Assembly (NCBI GenBank): GCA_034408875.1
Contig: JAWXCJ010000107.1
Location: forward strand, 1 to 10,969
Length of the DNA stretch: 10,969 nucleotides
Source: JANNHK01 sp034408875
Lineage (GTDB): Bacteria; Actinomycetota; Acidimicrobiia; IMCC26256; PALSA-610
Direction: 5' to 3'
Part shown: piece after piece, positions 1-6,389 of the stretch
How the letters are laid out: every line of letters starts with the position of its first letter
How positions within the stretch are numbered: the first letter of the stretch is position 1
Translations under genes and position numbers: made by a program
The notes under the pieces: model-generated
What the model was told of the DNA's origin: nothing
Databases searched by the model: none
The model's input: the letters and a program-made list of their open reading frames with translations, nothing else

Positions 1-1
1 G

Positions 2-265
2 CCGGACGAGAAGTTGTGGCCGACAGGCCAGCGTGTCACCGAGCACGGGCGCGAGTTCACCCGCGACTTCATCTCCGACGACACGGTGCCGCCGACGACA
101 AGTGAGGTCCCGCCCGGTGACACGACCGTCCCGCCCGATGTGACGACGGTCGTGCCGCCGCCTCCCGTCACGTCGGCGCCGCCTCCGACGACGTCGCCAC
201 CGTCGACTCCGGCGACTCCGGCGCCGACCGCTCCCGTCACCCAGCCTCCGCAGACCACCCCATGA
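2..265 (+). CDS. C-terminal end of an unidentified protein with a Pro/Thr-rich tail (5' truncated)
   Basis: The reading frame is open from the window edge to the TGA at 263-265, so the start and most of the protein lie outside. About 30 residues of ordinary sequence (ending in GREFTRDFISDD) are followed by about 55 residues made almost entirely of Pro, Thr, Val, Ser and Ala, in patterns such as VPPTTS and PPPTTSPP. Tails of this kind in actinobacteria usually belong to exported or cell-wall-spanning proteins such as penicillin-binding proteins or other envelope enzymes. That is inference; nothing visible here identifies the family. The stop overlaps the ATG of the next gene (ATGA, 262-265), so this is the upstream partner of the zinc-ribbon gene. 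In mycobacteria that position is held by a Nif3-family gene; this tail does not resemble one. Confidence 0.7.
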   Translation, partial: PDEKLWPTGQRVTEHGREFTRDFISDDTVPPTTSEVPPGDTTVPPDVTTVVPPPPVTSAPPPTTSPPSTPATPAPTAPVTQPPQTTP

Positions 266-981
266 CTGCTGAGGAACTCGAAGCACTGCTCCTCGTCCAG
301 GAGCACGATGTCGCGCTCGACCGGCTGCGGCACCGCCGCGAGGCATTGCCCGAACGGGCCGAACTCGACACGCAACTGCGCGAGCGGGTGACGCTCGAAC
401 GCGGTGCCGCGACGGTGCGCAAAGAGCGCGACGAGGTCTTGGCCGACGAAAAGCGCCTCGACGACGAGTCGCGCACGGTTGGTGCCAAGGCCGCCGATGT
501 CGAAAAGACCCTGTACAGCGGCTCGGTGACGTCGCCGCGCGAGTTGCAGGCGCTGCAGGCCGACGTCGAGATGCTCAAGAAGCACCGCTCCGACATCGAA
601 GACCGCGAACTCGAAGTGATGGAAGCGCGCGAGACCCTCGACACGCAACTCGCAGGTCTTGACGCGGGGGTCGCAGACGTTGCCACTGCGATCGATCGCC
701 TCGCGGCCGCAATCGCCGCCGCCGAGACCGAGATCGACGCCGAAACGGCCGCCGAAACCTCCGCGCGCGGCGACCTCGCCGCCGGGATCGCCGCCCCGCT
801 GCTTGCCGACTACGAACGCCGCCGGGCCAAGAACCGCGGTGCGGGTGCAGCCCGTCTCGTGGGAGTGACGTGCCAGGCGTGCCACCTGTCGATCCCGTCG
901 ACCGAGGCCGAGCAGATTCGCAAGATGGCGGGAGCCGAAGTCGCGTACTGCGATAACTGCGGCGCGATCCTCGTCCCGTGA
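262..981 (+). CDS. Coiled-coil zinc-ribbon protein (C4-type, CT398/Rv2229c-like)
   Basis: This 239-residue protein has the standard layout of the family: a long charged helical coiled coil (about residues 5-175, rich in Glu, Arg, Ala and Leu) followed by a C-terminal zinc ribbon. The ribbon ligands are C204-x2-C207 (CQAC) and C230-x2-C233 (CDNC). The conserved stretch SGSVTSPRELQALQADVEML near residues 86-105 and the following EDRELEVME are typical of the family. Such proteins are thought to act as nucleic-acid or protein-binding adaptors; no enzymatic role is established. The ATG at 262 overlaps the previous stop, and the TGA at 979-981 overlaps the GTG of the RNase H gene, so all are probably translated from one message. 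The pairing with RNase H and a phosphatase matches the mycobacterial Rv2229c-Rv2228c order. Confidence 0.9.
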   Translation: MTAEELEALLLVQEHDVALDRLRHRREALPERAELDTQLRERVTLERGAATVRKERDEVLADEKRLDDESRTVGAKAADVEKTLYSGSVTSPRELQALQADVEMLKKHRSDIEDRELEVMEARETLDTQLAGLDAGVADVATAIDRLAAAIAAAETEIDAETAAETSARGDLAAGIAAPLLADYERRRAKNRGAGAARLVGVTCQACHLSIPSTEAEQIRKMAGAEVAYCDNCGAILVP

Positions 982-1439
982 ACCAGCCGAACCTGCCGTT
1001 CGAAGCCGACGCGACCGAACCTGATCGGGTCGACACCGTCGTGGTGTTCAGCGACGGCGGGTCGCGTGGGAACCCGGGGCCGTCGGCGATCGGTGCGGTC
1101 GTGTTGGACCCGTCGGTCGACCCCCCCAAGGTGCTGGCGACGGTCAGCGAGTGCATCGGCATCACGACCAACAACGTCGCCGAGTACGAGGCGCTCATCG
1201 GCGGGCTCCGCGCCGCCGCACCGTTTCGCGCGCGGACCGTGCGCGTGCGGGCCGACTCGCTGCTGATGATCAAGCAGCTCCTCGGCGAGTATCGCGTGCG
1301 CCAAGCCCATCTGCGACCGCTCTACGACCAGGCTCGCGAACTCCTGCGCGGGTACCAGGAGGTCGACCTCGCGCACGTGCCGCGCGCCGAGAACACCGAG
1401 GCCGACGCGCTGGTGAACGAGGCACTGGACTCGGCATGA
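978..1439 (+). CDS. RNase HI-type ribonuclease
   Basis: Predicted to cleave the RNA strand of RNA:DNA hybrids (R-loops, primers) in the cytoplasm. The 153-residue protein shows the full catalytic set: D26 in the FSDGGSRGNPGP motif, E69 in NNVAEYEAL, D93 in RADS, and D143 in NTEADALVN. The first 20 residues are a loose leader before the first strand. The start is GTG at 978, overlapping the previous TGA (GTGA); the stop TGA overlaps the next ATG. In mycobacteria (Rv2228c) this domain is fused to a C-terminal histidine phosphatase. Here the protein ends after the RNase H fold, and the phosphatase is a separate gene two positions downstream. The short form with the DGGSRGNPG motif also resembles stand-alone bacterial and archaeal RNase HI proteins. 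Confidence 0.9.
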   Translation: MNQPNLPFEADATEPDRVDTVVVFSDGGSRGNPGPSAIGAVVLDPSVDPPKVLATVSECIGITTNNVAEYEALIGGLRAAAPFRARTVRVRADSLLMIKQLLGEYRVRQAHLRPLYDQARELLRGYQEVDLAHVPRAENTEADALVNEALDSA

Positions 1440-1912
1440 TCCTCTGGCGCGCGTTCGGGTCGATCTTCGGCGTGTGGAACGTGTTCCAGAGCGGCGGGCT
1501 CGACTTCCGGCTCGTCGCGATCGGTGCGCTGGCGCCGCTCATCGTCGACGCGCCGTTCGGTGCCCAGTCGTACGGCCACACGCTGCTCGCCGCGGTCTGC
1601 GTGCTCGTCGTTTCGATGCTCGCGTTCGCGGGGCGCGGGCGCCGGTTGCGGCGCCGGCGCGCACTGAGCTTCGCGATCGGGTGGTTCTGCGGCCTGGTAT
1701 TGGGCGGGGCGTGGTTGCACCAAGAGGTGTTCTGGTGGCCGGCGTTCGGGGCCGAGCGTCCCCACGCGCCGCTGCTCCCGGTCTGGCCCGTCGTCGTCGC
1801 GCTGGAAGCGCTCGGCGCCGTGGCCATGGTGTGGGTGTGGCGGCGGTTCGGTCTGCGCGATCCGCAACGACGCCGATCGTTCACGAAATCAGGCAAGCTG
1901 GTCTCGGCGTGA
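1436..1912 (+). CDS. Small multipass membrane protein, possibly a degenerate DUF457-like protein
   Basis: This 158-residue protein has about four hydrophobic helices (roughly 24-40, 45-66, 76-95 and 112-136), a basic loop between helices 2 and 3 (GRGRRLRRRR), and a basic C-terminus. I do not recognise it with certainty. The spacing of ALAPLIVDAP, SYGHTLL and WLHQEVFWWPAFG recalls the YdjM/DUF457 membrane-bound hydrolases, which carry PDxD, GxTHS and HLxxD...WP motifs. Here D38 and H48 remain but several metal-ligand positions look lost. The ATG at 1436 overlaps the RNase H stop and its TGA overlaps the phosphatase GTG, so the gene sits between two genes whose domains are fused elsewhere. An alternative is simply an unclassified integral membrane protein. 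Confidence 0.75.
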   Translation: MILWRAFGSIFGVWNVFQSGGLDFRLVAIGALAPLIVDAPFGAQSYGHTLLAAVCVLVVSMLAFAGRGRRLRRRRALSFAIGWFCGLVLGGAWLHQEVFWWPAFGAERPHAPLLPVWPVVVALEALGAVAMVWVWRRFGLRDPQRRRSFTKSGKLVSA

Positions 1913-2511
1913 TCGTGTTCGTTCGCCACGGTCAGACCGCGGTCAACGCCGCCGGTCAGCTCCAAGGCCGAGTCGACCGCGAACTCACCGACCTCGGCCT
2001 CACACAAGCCGGCCGGCTCGCACAGAGCCTGCGCGGTGCGCCGGTCGCGCGGGTCGTGACGAGCCCGTTGCGGCGCGCCGCCGACACGGCGCGCGTCATT
2101 GCCGACGGGCTCGGGCTCGACATTGAGATCGACGACCGCCTGGTCGAACTCGACTACGGCGAGTGGGATCAGCGCGCGTTCTCCGAGATCGCCGCTGCCG
2201 AATGGGATGCGTGGCGGGCCGATCCGAAGTTCGCGCCGCCGGGCGGCGAGTCATTGGTCGACGTGACCGCGCGGGTCGCGTCGTTCTGCGATGAACAACT
2301 CGGCCCCGAACTCGTCGTCGCCGTGAGTCACGTCTCGCCCATCAAAGGCGCCGTGTGCCTGGCACTCGGTGTCGACGAGCGGGCGTCGTTCCGCATGCAC
2401 CTCGACATCGCGTCGATCACGCGCATCGACCGGCGAGGGAGCGACGGCCCCGCGTTCATCGCCTCGTACAACGAGACGAGCCACCTGACTACTTCTCTTG
2501 GCTCGGCTTAG
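1909..2511 (+). CDS. Histidine phosphatase (phosphoglycerate mutase superfamily, CobC-like)
   Basis: The 200-residue protein begins directly with the catalytic signature VRHGQT (R6, H7, G8), where H7 is the phospho-acceptor. Further signatures are TSPLRRAADTA (R55), the acidic LVELDYGEW segment (E80, G84), PGGES, and the second catalytic histidine H141 in AVSHVSP. These make it an active-looking branch-2-like phosphatase. The substrate is not evident; candidates are small phosphoesters, for example alpha-ribazole phosphate as with CobC, or general acid phosphatase activity as in the C-terminal domain of Rv2228c. The GTG at 1909 overlaps the preceding TGA and leaves only five residues before the catalytic arginine, which is normal for the family. 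It is the last gene of the operon; bioB converges from 2578. Confidence 0.9.
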   Translation: MIVFVRHGQTAVNAAGQLQGRVDRELTDLGLTQAGRLAQSLRGAPVARVVTSPLRRAADTARVIADGLGLDIEIDDRLVELDYGEWDQRAFSEIAAAEWDAWRADPKFAPPGGESLVDVTARVASFCDEQLGPELVVAVSHVSPIKGAVCLALGVDERASFRMHLDIASITRIDRRGSDGPAFIASYNETSHLTTSLGSA

Positions 2512-2577
2512 GCGCTCCGCCTTCTCTCGCCCGTGCGGCTTCGGGTGGTCGGTCCGGCTCCGCCGGCGCCTCGCTGA

Positions 2578-3642
2578 TTACTGCTGGACGGTGAGCGGGA
2601 TCGACTTCCGGGCCGGCATCGGGTGGGCGCCGGTGGCGTCGACGATGAAGCGGCCTTCACCGGGACCAACGGCTATGGGCATGCCCAACGCTTCGAGGAG
2701 TGCGTGGTCGGCTTCGGGTTCGCGCCCGATCGTCGTGAGGTAGTTGCCGACGATCAGCGCGTTCGCACCCGCGAGCAGGCCCATCGCCTGGAGCTCGCCG
2801 AGCACGCGTTCGCGTCCGCCCGCGAGCCGCAGCCACGCGCCGGGGAGGATCAAGCGGAACAGCGCGATGGCCTGCAACGCTTCGCGCGGGCTGAGTGTCT
2901 CGTAGTCGCCCATCGGCGTACCGGGGCGGGGGTCGAGCAAGTTGATGGGCACTTCGCACGGGTCGAGCTCGCGCAGCTCGAACGCGAAGTCGACGCGCTG
3001 TTCGAGTGTCTCGCCCATGCCGAGGATGCCTCCGCAGCAGAGTTCCATGCCCGCATCGCGTGCCATCGTCGCGGTCGCGACCCGGTCGTCGTACGAGTGC
3101 GTCGTGCAGATGGTCGGGAACAGTTCTCGGCACGCTTCGAGGTTGTGGTTGTAGCGGCGCACACCGGCGGCGGCGAGCCGGTCGGCTTGCTCCTGCTTGA
3201 GCAGACCGAGCGACACCGCGACTTCGAGGCCAGTTTCGCGTTGCACGGCGTCGACTGCGTCGATAACCCGGCGCAACAACCGTTCCTCGGGGCCGCGCAC
3301 CGCGACGACGATGCAGAACTGGGTCGCGCCCGCGGCCTTGGTGGCGTGCGCGGCGGCGACGACCTCGTCGATGTCGAGGAACGCGTAGACGTCGACGCCG
3401 GTGTCGAACCGGACGGACTGTGAGCAGAACGCGCAGTCTTCGGGGCATGCGCCCGACTTCGCGTTGATCAGGCTCTCGAGTTCGACCTCGGGGCCGCACC
3501 ACGCCAGGCGCACCTGGTGGGCGAGCGCGATGACCGACGGCAGGTCGTCGAGCGGGAGTGCGGCCACGGCCAGGGCTTCCTCGCGGGTGAGGTGGCGGCG
3601 TTCTTCGAGGAGGGCCCGCTCGGCTACGTGTAACGGCGACAT
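2578..3642 (-). CDS. bioB: Biotin synthase (radical SAM)
   Basis: Catalyses sulfur insertion into dethiobiotin, the last step of biotin synthesis. The 354-residue protein has the radical-SAM cluster motif C66-x3-C70-x2-C73 (SGACPEDCAFCSQS), the YNHNLE motif near 164-169, the GGILGMGET SAM-binding region at 204-212, NLLDPRPGTP at 234-243 and LRLAGGRE at 271-278. Of the usual [2Fe-2S] ligands I can place C110 (TQFC), C202 (ELCCGG) and the conserved Arg of LRLAGGRE. The position equivalent to E. coli C128 (LEACMTLG) reads LEVAVSLG, with Ala at 142 and no neighbouring cysteine. Extra cysteines occur at C171, C179, C203 and C229. The ATG at 3642 lies 7 bases after a TATCAT box, which suggests a leaderless message. 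No other bio genes are in the window. Confidence 0.95.
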   Translation of the reverse strand: MSPLHVAERALLEERRHLTREEALAVAALPLDDLPSVIALAHQVRLAWCGPEVELESLINAKSGACPEDCAFCSQSVRFDTGVDVYAFLDIDEVVAAAHATKAAGATQFCIVVAVRGPEERLLRRVIDAVDAVQRETGLEVAVSLGLLKQEQADRLAAAGVRRYNHNLEACRELFPTICTTHSYDDRVATATMARDAGMELCCGGILGMGETLEQRVDFAFELRELDPCEVPINLLDPRPGTPMGDYETLSPREALQAIALFRLILPGAWLRLAGGRERVLGELQAMGLLAGANALIVGNYLTTIGREPEADHALLEALGMPIAVGPGEGRFIVDATGAHPMPARKSIPLTVQQ

Positions 3643-3649
3643 GGGCGGG

Positions 3650-3655
3650 ATGATA
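3650..3655 (-). promoter_or_regulatory. Predicted -10 box of bioB (leaderless)
   Basis: On the minus strand TATCAT (3655 to 3650) is followed by seven bases (CCCGCCC) and then the bioB ATG at 3642. The hexamer fits the actinobacterial sigma-A pattern TANNNT. The spacing puts the transcription start on or beside the A of the start codon. There is no convincing Shine-Dalgarno sequence between them, and no clear -35 box. Confidence 0.55.
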
Positions 3656-3673
3656 CGGGGGACCGCACCGGGT

Positions 3674-3679
3674 TAGCGT
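3674..3679 (+). promoter_or_regulatory. Predicted -10 box of the 3687-4673 gene (leaderless)
   Basis: TAGCGT (3674-3679) is followed by GCCCGGC and then the ATG at 3687. The geometry is identical to that of the divergent bioB promoter 19 bases away. The same hexamer precedes the amidase and SURF1 genes. It supports the ATG at 3687 over the in-frame GTG at 3678, which lies inside the hexamer. Confidence 0.55.
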
Positions 3680-3686
3680 GCCCGGC

Positions 3687-4673
3687 ATGCCGATTCTCGA
3701 CGCGCAACACGATTTCGCCCACCCGGTCGAAGGTGACACGGCCTGGTCGGAGAGCTACTACTTCAACAGCTACTGCCCCGTGGTCGACGCCGGCTTCTAC
3801 ACCCGCATCGGGGTGCGTCCCAACGAGGGCACGATCGACGTCGGGATGCACGTCTGGCTCCCGGGCCAGGATCTCGCCCAGGCCGGGGGCGTGCGCGAGC
3901 AGAAGGAGATGATCGACTCGGGCCTCACGGTGGCCGGCGTCACCTACGAGCGCATCGAGCCGCTGCAGCAGTGGCGCATCACGGCCGACTCCGACGCGAT
4001 CGTGCGCGATCTCGACGGCGGCCTCGACGCACTCCGCGGGACCCACATCGCGATCGACGTGACGTTCGACGCGCTCACCCCCGCGATCGGTGTCGACGGG
4101 CAGGGCCGCGAGAACAAGGGTGCGGGCGCGTCGACCGCGACGACTGTCGGCAAGGGCCATCTCGAACAGGCCGGCACCTGGACGGGTTACATCGAGGCCG
4201 ACGGCGTCCGCCACACCCTGGTCGACGCGCGCGGCAACCGCGACAAGTCGTGGGGACCGCGCCGCTGGGGCGGACCCAAGATGTGGCGCTGGTTTTCGAT
4301 CAACATCGGCGACGACGTCCACTTCGGCGGTATCCGCATCGGCACCGAAGTGGGCGACCTGCATCGCGGCTGGGTGTGGAAGGACGGCGAGCACTCGAGC
4401 ATCACGGACTGGGACGTCAAGACCGAAGTCGCCGACGACGGCGTGACGCACCGTGTCAGCTACGTGCGCGCCACCGACAAGCTCGGCCGCGTGCACGAAC
4501 TGCAGGCCGACGTGCTGCGCGTCGCACCGGGACCCGCGGGCGTGAAGCCCAACACGACGATCGTCAACGAGGGCCTCGCCCGCTGGACCTACGAAGGCCA
4601 GACCGGCCACGGCATCGCCGAGTACCTCCACCAACTCGACGCCGACGCCCGCCCCGTCGTCCCTATCGAGTAA
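3687..4673 (+). CDS. Lipocalin/CrtC-like hypothetical protein (DUF7064/DUF7065 type)
   Basis: This 328-residue soluble protein has no signal peptide or membrane helix and is rich in alternating strand-forming sequence. Landmarks are AWSESYYFNSY near 19-29, HVWLPGQ at 55-61, GRENKGAG at 140-147, a strongly conserved-looking RGNRDKSWGPRRW at 182-194, MWRWFSINIGDDVHFGG at 199-215, and a C-terminal GHGIAEYLHQ at 307-316. The RDxSWGxR and GxGIAEY motifs suggest the DUF7064/7065 proteins, which are related in fold to hydroxyneurosporene hydratase (CrtC) and tocopherol-cyclase-like beta-barrels that bind hydrophobic ligands. The assignment is from memory of those motifs, and no reaction can be named. 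The start was set at ATG 3687 from the promoter spacing. The gene is divergent from bioB, and its TAA is 7 bases from the convergent SURF1 stop. Confidence 0.8.
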   Translation: MPILDAQHDFAHPVEGDTAWSESYYFNSYCPVVDAGFYTRIGVRPNEGTIDVGMHVWLPGQDLAQAGGVREQKEMIDSGLTVAGVTYERIEPLQQWRITADSDAIVRDLDGGLDALRGTHIAIDVTFDALTPAIGVDGQGRENKGAGASTATTVGKGHLEQAGTWTGYIEADGVRHTLVDARGNRDKSWGPRRWGGPKMWRWFSINIGDDVHFGGIRIGTEVGDLHRGWVWKDGEHSSITDWDVKTEVADDGVTHRVSYVRATDKLGRVHELQADVLRVAPGPAGVKPNTTIVNEGLARWTYEGQTGHGIAEYLHQLDADARPVVPIE

Positions 4674-4674
4674 T

Positions 4675-4693
4675 CCCAGCTCACTCGGCTGGG
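4675..4693. terminator. Small hairpin between convergent stop codons, possible bidirectional terminator
   Basis: CCCAGC (4675-4680) pairs with GCTGGG (4688-4693) across a 7-base loop that contains the SURF1 stop codon (4681-4683). It lies just after the TAA of the convergent gene on the + strand. There is no T-run on either side, so any termination activity would be weak or of the actinobacterial tail-less kind. Confidence 0.35.
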
Positions 4694-5400
4694 GTGGTGC
4701 GGCGGTGGCGGCGGGCCAGGACGAGCGGCCACCCGATGAGCGGGATCAGCGCGAGGGCGAACCACTGCAACGCGTAGGAGAGATGGTTCACGTTGTCGGA
4801 CTCCGGCGGGTCCGCCAACGCGGGGTCGCCCGCTGCGGGCGCGGGATCCTGGTACTGCGCGGTGATCCACACGTCGTCGAGGTCGTCGTCGAGACCGTCG
4901 GCAATCCGTTCGATATCGACGCGCGGGTAGGTCATGAGCCCGCCCCGCTCGTCGACGGTGTCGTCGGGCTGCAACGGGCGGGACTCATGCACCGTCCCGC
5001 GCACGATGACTGCGCCCTCAGGTGCGGTGAGGTCGGGCAGGTCGCGACCGACGTCGGTGCGCGACACCCAGCCCCGGTCGACGAGCACGCCGGCGCCGCC
5101 GGCGGTGACGAGCGGGGTGATGACGTCGAACCCACCCTCGCCGTCGCGCACGCGGTTCCGTAACAGCACCTCGGCATCAGCGTCGTAGGTGCCGGTGACT
5201 TCGACGCGTGTACCCGGTGGCGGATCGTCGCCGATCTCGTCGAGCATCGGCGCGGGAGCCGCGTACGCCTCGCGCGCGTCGCGTTCGGCGTCTTGCTTCT
5301 CGTTGTGCCGTCCGAATTGCCACGCGGCGAGCAGCACGAACGAGACGCTCGTGACGATGACGAGCGCGTGCCCGATCAGCCAGCGTCCGCGGAACAGCAC
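4681..5400 (-). CDS. SURF1-family cytochrome c oxidase assembly protein
   Basis: SURF1 proteins sit in the membrane and help insert heme a into cytochrome oxidase subunit I. With the start at GTG 5400 the protein is 239 residues. TM1 spans about 8-29 and leads into the family motif AAWQFGRHNEK. The middle domain carries GTYDADAEVLLRNRV, GGFDVITPLV and VLVDRGWV. TM2 is preceded by the hallmark NHLSYALQWF (205-214), and the C-terminus is basic. A longer frame begins at GTG 5439, but TAGCGT at 5408-5413 lies exactly 7 bases before GTG 5400, and the shorter form starts just before TM1, as is usual for the family. The start overlaps the end of the lipoprotein gene by 25 bases. No oxidase genes are in the window. 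Confidence 0.9.
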   Translation of the reverse strand: MLFRGRWLIGHALVIVTSVSFVLLAAWQFGRHNEKQDAERDAREAYAAPAPMLDEIGDDPPPGTRVEVTGTYDADAEVLLRNRVRDGEGGFDVITPLVTAGGAGVLVDRGWVSRTDVGRDLPDLTAPEGAVIVRGTVHESRPLQPDDTVDERGGLMTYPRVDIERIADGLDDDLDDVWITAQYQDPAPAAGDPALADPPESDNVNHLSYALQWFALALIPLIGWPLVLARRHRRTTPAE

Positions 5401-6389
5401 GGTTCGCACGCTACCGGCGGCTCGGCGAGAAGTGTCCACGCGGCGGGCGCGAGCGTGTCGAAGTCGTAGACGGAGAAACCGATCGCATCGGTTTCGGCGG
5501 CGGCGCGGCGGAACCCTTCCAGATCAGCGTCGGTCGTCTCGTCGCCGATACCACCGATGATGTGTACCGGGGCGTCGGGATCGTCGATGTGGTCGCGCAG
5601 CCGTTCGACATTTTCGCGGCTGTAGACGTACGCGTCGCGATACTCGGAGTCGTCGTCGCGGAACGTCCAGTACGCCATGGGGAGCCACACGTCGACGTGC
5701 GGCGCGAGTTCGGCCCACGGGAAGTCGGGCCACAGGGTCGGGTTCAGCACGTCGAACGCGATCGGCGGGTACACGATCGCGCCGACCGGCATTGTGCTCG
5801 CCGCGGCGTCGACGCGCGTGACGAGGTCGAGGAGCAGACGATTGCGCTCGTCGATGTCGGTGACGGCGTCGGTTCCCTCAATGTCGAGCGCGACTCCGTC
5901 GAACCGTTGCCCCTCGCTCTCGAACTCCACCAGTGCAAGGGTGCGCGCAACGTCGAGTTCGTGGTCGCGATGCGTCGGGAGGTACCACGCGACCACCGCA
6001 ATGCCGGCCGCGTGGGCGCGGCGCAGGAACTCGCCCGCCTGGGCTTCGTCGGTGATGACCCCGGGCGAACGCGGATCGTCCTTCGCCACCTGGAGATAGA
6101 GCGTATGCACGCCGTAGGCAGCCATGGCATCGACATCGTCGGCGCTCACGGGTGAAACCCGACCCCGCTCGGCAAACGCGGGGACGTGGTCGTACACGTC
6201 GACCCACGTGCCGAGACCCGAGTACGCGCACAGGTCGACCGCCGGTGCGACGGGCGCGACCGCCCCGGACGTCGTGGTCCCTTCCGTCGCTTCCGGCGCG
6301 GACGCACGCGGCGCGGCATCGTCGCCCGCGCACGCCGTGAGTGTCGCGACCAATGTCAGGACGAGAGCTGCAACGAGACTTGTTCGCAT
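5376..6389 (-). CDS. Lipoprotein with a glycoside-hydrolase-like TIM-barrel domain
   Basis: The 337-residue protein starts with a signal peptide ending in the lipobox LTAC (C20), so it should be lipid-anchored outside the membrane. A Thr/Ala/Pro-rich linker runs to about residue 50. The rest looks like an alpha/beta barrel: WVDVYDH (62-68), the repeated acidic strand end DGVALDIEG (164-172, D169 and E171 well placed as catalytic acids), VGAIVYPP (202-209), VDVWLPMAYW (232-241) and IGFSVYDFD (313-321). This pattern recalls putative glycoside hydrolases of the DUF4015/GH13-like kind; the substrate is unknown and the activity is unproven. The C-terminus contains a cysteine cluster (ACEPCC). The start overlaps the 3' end of the amidase gene by 34 bases, which suggests translational coupling and a shared role in wall glycan turnover. 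Confidence 0.8.
   Translation of the reverse strand: MRTSLVAALVLTLVATLTACAGDDAAPRASAPEATEGTTTSGAVAPVAPAVDLCAYSGLGTWVDVYDHVPAFAERGRVSPVSADDVDAMAAYGVHTLYLQVAKDDPRSPGVITDEAQAGEFLRRAHAAGIAVVAWYLPTHRDHELDVARTLALVEFESEGQRFDGVALDIEGTDAVTDIDERNRLLLDLVTRVDAAASTMPVGAIVYPPIAFDVLNPTLWPDFPWAELAPHVDVWLPMAYWTFRDDDSEYRDAYVYSRENVERLRDHIDDPDAPVHIIGGIGDETTDADLEGFRRAAAETDAIGFSVYDFDTLAPAAWTLLAEPPVACEPCCSADAG
5408..5413 (-). promoter_or_regulatory. Predicted leaderless promoter of the SURF1 gene, inside the upstream gene
   Basis: On the minus strand TAGCGT (5413 to 5408) is followed by GCGAACC and then GTG at 5400. A possible -35 box TGGACA (5438 to 5433) lies 19 bases upstream and matches TTGACA at five of six positions. 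The promoter lies within the last codons of the lipoprotein gene, so SURF1 could be transcribed independently of it. Confidence 0.5.

Noticed and set aside
14..265. Treating TTG at 14 as the start of a short 83-residue gene.
   Set aside because: The frame is open to the window edge and there is no ribosome binding site, so it is the end of a longer gene.
2512..2577. A terminator between the phosphatase and bioB genes.
   Set aside because: Only very short inverted repeats (such as CCCG/CGGG) are present, with no T-run; not enough to call.
2623..3423. A 266-residue open frame on the + strand opposite bioB.
   Set aside because: It mirrors bioB codons in the antisense frame; bioB has a complete set of family motifs.
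3624..4634. A 336-residue open frame on the minus strand opposite the lipocalin-like gene.
   Set aside because: The translation is rich in Val, Asp, Ala, His and Arg without recognisable motifs, whereas the + frame has conserved motifs and a promoter.
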